A stretch of 64,000 nt of DNA, taken from assembly GCF_003286085.1 (NCBI RefSeq), contig NW_020825607.1, positions 30,919 to 94,918 of the forward strand, read 5' to 3'. Positions 32,375 to 43,011 of the stretch are shown piece after piece. Numbering within the stretch: position 1 is the first letter of the stretch; every line of letters starts with the position of its first letter. The translations under genes were made by a program, and so were the position numbers. The stretch comes from Drosophila persimilis. Taxonomy: Eukaryota > Arthropoda > Insecta > Diptera > Drosophilidae. The notes under the pieces are model-generated. The model made no database searches, was not told where the DNA came from, and saw nothing but the letters and a program-made list of their open reading frames with translations.

Positions 32375-33901
32375 TGTAAGGAAGCGATCCTGGGTTGGGG
32401 TACATATCTCAGTCTACTCCAGGGTCGAAATTACAGCAATATTTATAATTTGCCGGGACTCCGTATTTCGGACAGACGATGGGGGACGGGGCAGCAGTCC
32501 CGCGGACGGGAGCGATCGTATCGTGGGACGTGGCAGTTGGTTCCACCGAGAGCACTCCGGTTATCGCCGAATAGCGCCTTCAGAACCCCACCGAACTCAG
32601 GATCAATACGGAGGTCTTTACTATGCGATATTACCGACAGGTGTCGCCGAGAGTACCTAGGCTACCGCCGGACAGTACTTACGGGACCCTGCCGGCCTGA
32701 GAGTTACTACGACGCGGAAGGGGGACTTGGCTATGCGGAAATACCGACAAGTATCGCCGAGACTACCTAGGCTATCGCCGGATGTACTTACGGGACCCTG
32801 TCGGCCTAAGAATTACTACGACGCGGAAGGGGGACTTTGCTATGCGGAAATACCGGCAAGTATAACCGAGAGTGCCTAGGTTATCGCCGGACGGCACTTA
32901 CGGGACCCTGTCGGCCTAAGAATTACTACGACGCGGAAAGGGGACTTTGCTATGCGGAAATACCGGCAAGTATCGCCGAGAGTACCTAGGCTATCGCCGG
33001 ACGGTACTTACGGGACCCTGTCGGCCTAAGAATTACTACGACGCGGAAAGGGGAATTTTGCTATGCGGGAATACCGACAAGTATCGCCGAGAGTACCTAG
33101 GCTATCGCCGGACGGTACTTACGGGACCCTGTCGGCCTAAGAATTACTACGAGGATCAGAGATATCGACGAGCATCACCGAGAGTGCCTAGGCAATCGCC
33201 GGATAGCACTTACGGGACACAGTCGAACTAAGAACTACTACGGGGGTCGGGGATATCGACAGGCATCGCCGAGAATGCCTAGGAAATCGCCGGATAGCAC
33301 TTACGGGACGCTGTCGAACTAAGAATTACTGCGAGGATCGGGGATACCGGCAAGCATCGCCGAGAATGGCTAGGCAATCGCCGGATAGCACTTACGGGAC
33401 CCCGCCGAACTAAGAATTACTACGAGTACGAGAGTACCGACGCGTATCGCCGAGAGCGCCTAGGCAATCGCCGGATAGCACTCACGGGACACTGTCGGGC
33501 TAAACATTACTGCGAAAGTCTTTATCATACAGGGCAGGTATCGCCGATAGGGCTTAGGCAATCGCCCTTCGGGACCCAGGGAGCTACGGGGATCAGGCGA
33601 GACACCAACAGGAGTCACCGGGGGCGCTTAGACGATCGTCGGACAGCGGCCTCGGGACCCTGCGGGGTCACAAACTACGGGATGAGATCATGCGGAGGGA
33701 ACGCCGACAGGTATCACCGGGAACGCCTAGGCAATCGCCGGACAGCGGACTCAGGATCCTGTCGGGCTACGAACTACTGGATGGAATCACACAGACTCGG
33801 GCAAGAGTCGGGAGGAAGGGCAGAGAAGATGAAGCCTCGGGCCTCCAGGTTCCCTAGTGTATAGATTGTTGGTGGTCGTGCTATGTTTCTGTTATATTAC
33901 A
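32375..33901 (-). repeat. X LTR, copy in unit 1 (1527 bp)
   Basis: TG...CA with TGTAA...TTACA ends, the same borders as at 36612-37786 and 51790-53112. Most of it is built from tandem units of about 105-111 bp (see the repeat feature). Reading frames inside it come from the repeats and are not considered coding. Confidence 0.85.
32615..33800. repeat. 105-111-bp minisatellite inside X LTR
   Basis: Units share tatcgccgagagtacctagg, ...tcgccggacggtacttacgg and gaccctgtcggcctaagaa, followed by a variable gcgg/gatc joint. The first units (32631, 32731, 32840, 32950, 33061) are very similar, while later ones (from about 33150) diverge progressively. About eleven units are discernible. Confidence 0.85.
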
Positions 33902-33909
33902 TTTCACTT

Positions 33910-34986
33910 TGTGACGCCCAGCGCCAGGAAGACCAAGCGCCGGCGCCACAAACACCACAACAATATCACTAGAAACACCAAGACAAGCCATGAAGACTAG
34001 AAAATAAGTATTAGTAGGATAAGTAGAACATAAGCGACAAATACATGAAGACCTGCCACATAAGAAATAAATATAAATAAGCAAACAATAAAAGAGACAC
34101 AAAACCAACCACTGCTGATCACCACCAATGGGCCCGTAGCACAGCCACCCACGGTCCAACGAGCACACTATCAGCCGATCCGTACAAACGCGTTAGGGAC
34201 CCCTCAGCACAACGCGCTAGGGACAGACCGTACGATCAGCTGCTTTTCGGAAATAAAAGGGGCTCCGCCAGAGCGATCAGGGCAGTTCGGCTCCGGCCAG
34301 TGGAGAGGTAAGCATCAATAGCAGCCACCAGCAGCCCCAGCGATCCTCCCATCCTCCTCGGAGCGCATTAAACCTCCGCCACCTTTCCCCTCCTTGGAGC
34401 GCATTCTCCTCCGTAATATTATTTCTCCTCGGAGCGCATTAACCCTCCGCAACCTTATTTCTCCTCAGAGCGCATTAACCCTCCGCAACATTATTTCTCC
34501 TCGGAGCGCATTAACCCTCCGCAACATTATTTCTCCTCGGAGCGCATTAACCCTCCGCAGCATTATTTCTCCTCGGAGCGCATTAACCCTCCGCAACCCT
34601 ATTTCTCCTCGGAGCGCATTAACCCTCCGCAACATTATTTCTCCTCGGAGCGCATTAACCCTCCGCAACATTACTCCTCCTCGGAGCGCATTCACCCTCC
34701 GCAACATTCTTCCCCTCGGAGCGCATTAGACCTCCGCGACCTCCACCGACCCGACCAGAAGACTACCAGGACCCGCACGCAACCATCCGCCACGTGCGGC
34801 CAACCCGAAGGACGACACCGAAGGACGAGCCAGCAGAAAAACACCCGCGCAACTACCAAACTTTGTACCTTTAAGAACAATAAAAATAACTCTATCTCTT
34901 TTATTACCGCTCAAAGCCCGCCTTATTCTTGAACCACTAGACTCTCTTTCAGCTACCACACCCAGAGATCATACAAATTTCTTTGG
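33910..34986 (+). repeat. Y LTR 5' part, unit 1
   Basis: Starts TGTGACGCCCAGCGCC and matches 37795-38915 and 43012-45242, including a tandem 36-bp block at about 34385-34730. It joins C at tttggaac/acccgtcggg. Confidence 0.85.
34385..34735. repeat. 36-bp minisatellite inside Y LTR
   Basis: About nine units of ctcctcggagcgcattaacc plus ctccgcaacattattt, period 36 bp. Equivalent blocks are at 38285-38665 and 44610-44955. Because 36 is a multiple of three, long spurious frames arise on both strands. Confidence 0.9.
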
Positions 34987-37900
34987 AACACCCGTCGGGA
35001 CACGACTCGCATTCCCAGCTCACACGGGAACAGCCGGGCACGACGCTTCCTCCGACACGTAACTAAAGAACCCGCTACAAGTACACGGCGGCCGGAGCCA
35101 CGGTCGACACCGTAGCATCGCGAAGCTTCATCAACGCTGACCTCGCCCGCCAACTCGATCACAACAACGACCTGCGAGAGGCGTGCTTCCAGATCCGCCT
35201 GCCCAACGGCTCCGCACGCGAGATATCTCAGATCTTAAAAGCGCGCGTCCGACTAGACGAGCGGGAGGTACAGATACTGCTCCTAGTACTATCGAATATG
35301 CTAGAGCAAGTCATTGTGGGGATGGATTTCCTATGCGCCATCGACTCGACGATACAGTGTGGCACCACACGCCTCCATCTCGTGTCCCCCGCCGCCAACG
35401 GATCCCCCGAAACGAAACGAGACAAAAGCAGAAGAAAAAAGGAGCTTGAAGAATCTCACTCAATTCTCTGAATCTCTCAATTAACGACCTGAGGAAATTC
35501 CGCGATGGCGAGCCCGAAGAATAGAAGTAACGTAACAAAAGACGCACGACCTCTACGACAGACACCGACAAGCTACTCCCGCGCCCTCTCAGGCAGGAAC
35601 CGGGAAAGGCGACCACCGCCACACGAGGCGCCAATCGGAACCCCAATGCACCAGGAGTCAACACGCCATCGATCGCCACTGACATCATGGAACGCCTCCC
35701 AGACAACCCCTCGCACAGCACCGGCATGCGGCCCAGCACCACGCCTGGAGCCATGTCCGAAACTTGCGTCGCCCAAACTAGCCGTCGGTCCACCGCTAGG
35801 ATCGCCACCGAGACCCACACGGACACCCTTCCCATGGTTGACACCCAACAAGCGCATTCGACAAAGCGATTCTGCCCGAAAACCCCGACCACACTTGCGA
35901 CCCAGGAATCGAAGAAGCCTCCGAGGACGATTCAGAACGAATTTCCGACCCATGGCCCCCCGAGATCGCGCCTAAAATACAGGAATTTCTGGACGAGGAG
36001 CTGACAGCTGCAGACCACCGAGAGATTCTCAGCCTACCATTCTTACGAGAATCGAGCTTGAAGAATCTCACTCAATTCTCAGAATCTCTCAATAAGCGAC
36101 CTGAGGAAATTCCGCGATGGCGAAGAAAACGAGAAAACCCCAACACAGACCACAGAAGAAACATGACGCCGGTCCACAACCGGCGACACCACCGAAGGGG
36201 AGTCCCCCAAATAAAAAAAAAAACGGGCACGCGGATGACCCAAAAGCGCACCCATGATGCAGCGCGGAAGAAATACTTACTTCGTAAGTATAGACCCCGA
36301 AAGGCGATATCATCGATCACGCTACGTACGCCCTCACCAGTTCGCGCGGAATTCCCCCACTCCAGACCGAGCAACCGCAAACCCTACGCGGAAATGCACT
36401 TTTGTGACCCCCGCTGACGCAGCAACAACAGGCGTATAAATAGACGACGGCCAGAACCAGAAGGCAGCTTACGCAGAAACCCGGCTCAGAGTAAAACCGT
36501 TGTACCGGGAGCTTACGAGAGATCAGAATAATAACCAACTGCGTAAGTTCATTCCAACTAGCCGAGGCACCGACACTACCTCACCCCAAGTCCACGCACA
36601 GCGTTTAAAACTGTAAGGAAGCGATCCTGGGTTGGGGTACATATCTCAGTCTACTCCAGGGTCGAAATTACAGCAATATTTATAATTTGCCGGGACTCCG
36701 TATTTCGGACAGACGATGGGGGACGGGGCAGCAGTCCCGCGGACGGGAGCGATCGTATCGTGGGACGTGGCAGTTGGTTCCACCGAGAGCACTCCGGTTA
36801 TCGCCGAATAGCGCCTTCAGAACCCCACCGAACTCAGGATCAATACGGAGGTCTTTACTATGCGATATTACCGACAGGTGTCGCCGAGAGTACCTAGGCT
36901 ACCGCCGGACAGTACTTACGGGACCCTGCCGGCCTGAGAGTTACTACGACGCGGAAGGGGGACTTGGCTATGCGGAAATACCGACAAGTATCGCCGAGAG
37001 TACCTACGGGACCCTGTCGGCCTAAGAATTACTACGAGGATCAGAGATATCGACGAGCATCACCGAGAGTGCCTAGGCAATCGCCGGATAGCACTTACGG
37101 GACACAGTCGAACTAAGAACTACTACGGGGGTCGGGGATATCGACAGGCATCGCCGAGAATGCCTAGGAAATCGCCGGATAGCACTTACGGGACGCTGTC
37201 GAACTAAGAATTACTGCGAGGATCGGGGATACCGGCAAGCATCGCCGAGAATGCCTAGGCAATCGCCGGATAGCACTTACGGGACCCCGCCGAACTAAGA
37301 ATTACTACGAGTACGAGAGTACCGACGCGTATCGCCGAGAGCGCCTAGGCAATCGCCGGATAGCACTCACGGGACACTGTCGGGCTAAACATTACTGCGA
37401 AAGTCTTTATCATACAGGGCAGGTATCGCCGATAGGGCTTAGGCAATCGCCCTTCGGGACCCAGGGAGCTACGGGGATCAGGCGAGACACCAACAGGAGT
37501 CACCGGGGGCGCTTAGACGATCGTCGGACAGCGGCCTCGGGACCCTGCGGGGTCACAAACTACGGGATGGGATCATGCGGAGGGAACGCCGACAGGTATC
37601 ACCGGGAACGCCTAGGCAATCGCCGGACAGCGGACTCAGGATCCTGTCGGGCTACGAACTACTGGATGGAATCACACAGACTCGGGCAAGAGTCGGGAGG
37701 AAGGGCAGAGAAGATGAAGCCTCGGGCCTCCAGGTTCCCTAGTGTATAGATTGTTGGTGGTCGTGCTATGTTTCTGTTATATTACATTTCACTTTGTGAC
37801 GCCCAGCGCCAGGAAGACCAAGCGCCGGCGCCACAAACACCACAACAATATCACTAGAAACACCAAGACAAGCCATGAAGACTAGAAAATAAGTATTAGT

Positions 37901-38915
37901 AGGATAAGTAGAACATAAGCGACAAATACATGAAGACCTGCCACATATGAAATAAATATAAATAAGCAAACAATAAAAGAGACATAAAACCAACCACTGC
38001 TGATCACCACCAATGGGCCCGTAGCACAGCCACCCACGGGCACACCCACAGCTGACCGCCCCAAGTGTGACCATAACCCAAGCTCCAACGAGCACACTAT
38101 CAGCCGATCCGTACAAACGCGTTAGGGACCCCTCAGCACAACGCGCTAGGGACAGACCGTACGATCAGCTGCTTTTCGGAAATAAAAGGGGCTCCGCCAG
38201 AGCGATCAGGGCAGTTCGGCTCCGGCCAGTGGAGAGGTAAGCATCAATAGCAGCCACCAGCAGCCCCAGCGATCCTCCCATCCTCCTCGGAGCGCATTAA
38301 ACCTCCGCCACCTTTCCCCTCCTCGGAGCGCATTCTCCTCCGTAATATTATTTCTCCTCGGAGCGCATTAACCCTCTGCAACCTTATTTCTCCTCAGAGC
38401 GCATTAACCCTCCGCAACATTATTTCTCCTCGGAGCGCATTAACCCTCCGCAACATTATTTCTCCTCGGAGCGCATTAACCCTCCGCAGCATTATTTCTC
38501 CTCGGAGCGCATTAACCCTCCGCAACCTTATTTCTCCTCGGAGCGCATTAACCCTCCGCAACATTATTTCTCCTCGGAGCGCATTAACCCTCCGCAACAT
38601 TACTCCTCCTCGGAGCGCATTCACCCTCCGCAACATTCTTCCCCTCGGAGCGTATTAGACCTCCGCGACCTCCACCGACCCGACCAGAAGACTACCAGGA
38701 CCCGCACGCAACCATCCGCCACGTGCGGCCAACCCGAAGGACGACACCGAAGGACGAGCCAGCAGAAAAACACCCGCGCAACTACCAAACTTTGTACCTT
38801 TAAGAATAATAAAAATAACTCTATCTCTTTTATTACCGCTCAAAGCCCGCCTTATTCTTGAACCACTAGACTCTCTTTCAGCTACCACACCCAGAGATCA
38901 TACAAATTTCTTTGG
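34987..38915. repeat. Composite tandem repeat, unit 2 (C, X LTR, Y LTR)
   Basis: 3929 bp, almost identical to unit 1. The C part is 34987-36611, the X LTR 36612-37786 and the Y LTR 37795-38915. The length difference from unit 1 lies mainly in fewer X minisatellite units. The C protease carries the same DTG to DTV change. Confidence 0.88.
36612..37786 (-). repeat. X 3' LTR (unit 2 copy, 1175 bp)
   Basis: Same ends as the other X LTRs, but with only two of the highly similar ctatgcgg-type units, against five in the copies at 32375 and 51790. Confidence 0.85.
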
Positions 38916-40019
38916 AACACCCGTCGGGACACGACTCGCATTCCCAGCTCACACGGGAACAGCCGGGCACGACGCTTCCTCCGACACGTAACTAAAGAAC
39001 CCGCTACAAGTACACGGCGGCCGGAGCCACGGTCGACACCGTAGCATCGCGAAGCTTCATCAACGCTGACCTCGCCCGCCAACTCGATCACAACAACGAC
39101 CTGCGAGAGGCGTGCTTCCAGATCCGCCTGCCCAACGGCTCCGCACGCGAGATATCTCAGATCTTGCTAGCGCGCGTCCGACTAGACGAGCGGGAGGTAC
39201 AGATACTGCTCCTAGTACTATCGAATATGCTAGAGCAAGTCATTGTGGGGATGGATTTCCTATGCGCCATCGACTCGACGATACAGTGTGGCACCACACG
39301 CCTCCATCTCGTGTCCCCCGCCGCCAACGGATCCCCCGAAACGAAACGAGACAAAAGCAGAAGAAAAAAGGAGCTTGAAGAATCTCACTCAATCTGAATC
39401 TCTCAATTAGCGACCTGAGGAAATTCCGCGATGGCGAGCCCGAAGAATAGAAGTAACGTAACAAAAGACGCACGACCTCTACGACAGACACCGACAAGCT
39501 ACTCCCGCGCCCTCTCAGGCAGGAACCGGGAAAGGCGACCACCGCCACACGAGGCGCCAATCGGAACCCCAATGCACCAGGAGTCAACACGCCATCGATC
39601 GCCACCGACATCATGGAACGCCTCCCAGACAACCCCTCGCACAGCACCGGCATGCGGCCCAGCACCACGCCTGGAGCCATGTCCGAAACTTGCGTCGCCC
39701 AAACTAGCCGTCGGTCCAACGCTAGGATCGCCACCGAGACCCACACGGGCACCCTTCCCATGGTTGACACCCAACAAGCGCATTCGACAAAGCGATTCTG
39801 CCCGAAAACCCCGATTACACTTGCGACCCAGGAATTGAAGAAGCCTCCGAGGACGATTCAGAACGAATTTCCGACCCATGGCCCCCCGAGATCGCGCCTA
39901 AAATACAGGAATTTCTGGACGAGGAGCTGACAGCTGCAGACCACCGAGAGATTCTCAACCTACCATTTTTACGAGAATCGAGCTTGAAGAATTTCACTCA
40001 ATTCTCTGAATCTCTCAAA
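38916..40019 (+). repeat. C fragment, partial unit 3, inside the Y 5' LTR
   Basis: Repeats 34987-36080 (protease with DTV, linker). It stops at ctgaatctctcaaaa and rejoins Y LTR sequence at cgcccggcgcgaagg. Compare the uninterrupted Y LTR around 45195, which lacks C. It therefore marks the end of the tandem array. Confidence 0.8.
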
Positions 40020-40063
40020 ACGCCCGGCGCGAAGGGCACACCCCGGCCGAAGTGCCGTCACAG

Positions 40064-40078
40064 TGGCGCCCGAGCAGG
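40064..40078 (+). other. Primer-binding site of Y
   Basis: TGGCGCCCGAGCAGG one base after the Y LTR end (CGTCACA, 40062); same tRNA-Lys(UUU)-like type as C and X. Confidence 0.7.
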
Positions 40079-40115
40079 TTGTGGTAGCATAAGAAGCATA
40101 ATCTCAAAGGTCAAG

Positions 40116-41205
40116 ATGGCAAAACAATGGATAAACCAAGCAACGAAACTGGAGTTACAAAACTATGGCGAGGAATTCGGATTGGAGAAACTGGATGGAC
40201 TAGAAACCCAAAAGAAACAAATTTTACAATTTTCGGACAGAACAGACCTCCCAATACATATTCGAGAGAGGCTAGAACAACTAGCAAATACCCAAACACG
40301 AGGGAGAAGCCCGAGAACCAAGAGCCCAAGGCAACAATCACCAAAAGGAGTACCACAAAAACCAACATTGGAAGAGAGCCAAGGGGAGACCAGGACAGGC
40401 AGGAAGAAATCGCTATTTCGAAAACATATAAAGAAAGGATCACCAGAAGCAGTAGCGATAATAGAAAAAATACGCAAGTGGGACCTGATCTTTACAGGAA
40501 AAGGAGGGCTGCTAGAATTCCTGAGCAGGATGGAGGAATTAGCAGAAACCTACGGGGTAGAACCGGACCACCTCGTATTCGCAATGCCGATAATTCTGGA
40601 AGAAAGCGCACTAGACTGGTGGCACACAAAGCCAGCGCCAGTCACATCATGGGAGGATGCAAAGGTCGGACTAAAAGAGAACTTCATATCCCCCAGATAC
40701 CAAGAGGAGCTTGCAAACGGAAACAGAACCAGTTCGAGACTATATCCCAGTAATAAGGAAGTTAATGAGGTTCGGAACCTACACAGAGCAGGAAAAACTG
40801 GAAATAATATACCAGAACTGCCGGCTGCCGCTGAAACTATACGTGAAGAGGAGAGAATTCCAAACGCTGTCGGAATTCATGATCATCACAGAGGAATTCG
40901 AAAAAATTGAGACAGATGCAGGACTCTCCAAGGTTACAGGTCGCCAATGGAATTACCCACAAAACGACCAACCAGCTTGGCAAAGGACGCAATACCGACA
41001 AAGGAAATGTCAAAGATGTGGAAACTATGGGCACGAGGCCCGAACATGCAACAGGGAACCCGTACTGTACTGCTGGACCTGCAACAAACAAGGAGTACGC
41101 ACAATAGACTGCTGCAGAAAACAACCGGAAAACACACAGGGCGCAGGACCAACCCGCGAATCTCCTGTGGCCCAAAACCAGCTGAGCGGGACAACACACA
41201 ACTAA
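40116..41205 (+). pseudogene. Y Gag with zinc knuckles, frameshifted
   Basis: Begins at MAKQWINQATKLELQNYGEE in a frame open to 40910. The capsid part includes IIEKIRKWDLIFTGKGGLLE and AMPIILEESALDWWHTK. A frameshift near 40720 shifts the rest to 40711-41205, with VRDYIPVIRKLMRFGTY, ALPLKLYVKRREF-type sequence (RLPLKLYVKRREF here) and the CCHC knuckles CQRCGNYGHEARTC and CWTCNKQGVRTIDC. One shift separates it from an intact Gag of roughly 360 residues. Confidence 0.8.
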
Positions 41206-41255
41206 TATTTAACAAGAACTGACTTTTAGGACGGGCCAGGATTGGATCACAACTG

Positions 41256-42588
41256 ATGGATGTAATCATCGATACAGGGGCAACAAGATGCATGATAAAC
41301 GAAAGGGCGGCCGAAAAACTAAAAGAAGAAGGCATCGAAGGAGTGGAAAACAGATTAATCGGTCTCGCGGATGGAAGCACTCGGAGAACAACACGGAGAA
41401 TTCAACTAACAGTAGAACTAGGGGGAAAAGAGACCACCCTAATCATCATTCCTAATCATGACAGGGGTACCAGACACCCCCATACTAGGAATGCAATTTT
41501 TAAAGGATGCAGGCACATCAATAACGTGCGGAGAAGCCACAGTAAACTTCAACGGGGAACCAAACCCAAAGAGAAAGGAGGAAAGCGCAAGAAATTCAGT
41601 AACAGAGCCGACGGACGAAGAAATCGAAAAATGGATTAAAACGGAGGTACAAAAATCCAACACGCTTGAAGGGGTGAGCAAAGTTACGAAACCTCGGATA
41701 TTTCTGAAGGATGACAGACCAGTCAAACAGAGGTATTACCCAAGAAACCCAGCGCAAATGGAAATCATCAACAAAGAGATCAGCGAACTCATAAAGCAAG
41801 ATCTAAAAGAACCATCACACAGCCCATACAGCTCGCCGATTGTTCTCATAAAAAAGAAAACCGGAGATTGGAGGGTCTGCGTGGACTACCGACTGTTAAA
41901 CGAAAAAACAGAGAAGGATGCATACCCATTACCACGGATGGACTTTATTCTAAATCAGCTTAAAAAGGCTAAATACATTAGCACGCTCGACTTAAAGTCA
42001 GGGTATTGGCAAATCCCAATGGAAAAACAGAGCCGACAGTACACAGCCTTTACAGCTCCCGGGCGAGGATTGTACCAATGGAAGGTCATGTCATTCGGAC
42101 TCACAACAGCACCTGCTACGTTCCAAAGAGCCCTAGACTCGGTAATCGGCCCGGACATGGAACCATTCGCTTTCGCATACCTAGACGACATAATCGTAAT
42201 GGGGCGGACGAAAGTTGAACACATGCAGAAACTACAAACGGTACACTTTTTCCAACAGAAACTTAAATACCTAGGACACATGGTGAGCGAGGAAGGAATA
42301 CACACAGACCCAGCAAAAATAGAGGAAGCAAACACAATAACGATGCCCTCTCTCTACCTTTTCAGACAGATGGAAAATAAAGAAGATAAATTCAACATTT
42401 CGGCCCGGAAATTCAAAGAAAGGATGGCACAGGCCAGCCACAAAAACCGAGCGGCAAAACTACTATCGGCAAAACTAAGTATCAGGAACAATGGTGTCAG
42501 CACCCAGGAAAACAGCAACAAACAAAACGATGGAAACCACGGCAGGACAGCGCGAGACTCAAGGAGAACAAGTAGCAACGCACAATGA
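41256..42588 (+). pseudogene. Y protease and reverse transcriptase, internally deleted
   Basis: The protease active site is intact (VIIDTGATRCMIN), with LADGSTRRTTRRIQL. A frameshift near 41450 leads to TPILGMQFLKDAGTSITCG. RT follows: RVCVDYRLLNEKTEKDAYPL, ISTLDLKSGYWQIPMEK, YQWKVMSFGLTTAPATFQ and AFAYLDDIIVMG (YLDD intact). About 20 codons are missing after VEHMQKL, and after KYLGHMVSEEGIHTDPAKIE the RNase H and integrase are deleted. The frame continues into unrelated basic sequence to 42588. This copy cannot transpose alone. Confidence 0.85.
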
Positions 42589-43011
42589 AGTAATCCCAAC
42601 AAAAAAGAGGATCAGCTGGGCAAACCAGGCCAACCTACAGGAACAAACGTCACGAAGAATCAGCGAACAACAGGCACGGAACTTTCCTGGTCAAAACAAG
42701 TGGAAGACGAAGAGTCCGACCGGGACGTGCTAGACCTAAACCCCGAGCGGCCAACACCAGAACCGGAAACCCGGAAACCCATCCAGAGAGGCACCATCCC
42801 GGGCGAATGGAATGTCCCGGAAAAATTCGAACTAGCGACCACGGCGATCGAACTAGTCAAAGCAAAACTCCACGACCGCCCAAAACACACTCAACGACGG
42901 TTCAAACTATGGAACGAGAAACAGGAGGCGTGTTGGGTGAAGATCTGCCGAGCCGCATCAGCGCATGGTTCCAAACAATTGGCAACGCTCCACTGGGAAA
43001 GGAGGGAGGAG
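42589..43011 (+). pseudogene. Y 3' internal remnant
   Basis: A frame at 42700-43074 (ESDRDVLDLNPERPTPEPET, ACWVKICRAASAHG) runs into the LTR. It may be the end of pol or an accessory ORF of Y. I cannot assign a domain. Confidence 0.4.

Larger units (their letters stand above)
30764..34986. repeat. Composite tandem repeat, unit 1 (C, X LTR, Y LTR)
   Basis: Unit of 4223 bp: C protease/linker/3' LTR part (30764-32374), X LTR (32375-33901), 8 bp of X internal sequence, then Y LTR (33910-34986). Units 2 and 3 start at the same base of C (aacacccgtcgggacac) at 34987 and 38916. Unit 1 alone is preceded by C gag. Confidence 0.88.

Noticed and set aside
32450-33231. Frames rich in YRREYLGYRRTVLTGPCRP repeats
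   Set aside because: Translation of the X LTR minisatellite; unit lengths of 109-111 bp vary, so no frame is maintained.
34385-34735. Regular 36-bp repeats looking like a CRISPR array or a repeat-protein gene
   Set aside because: Units are directly tandem with no unique spacers and lie inside an LTR; frames on both strands are open only because the period is a multiple of three.
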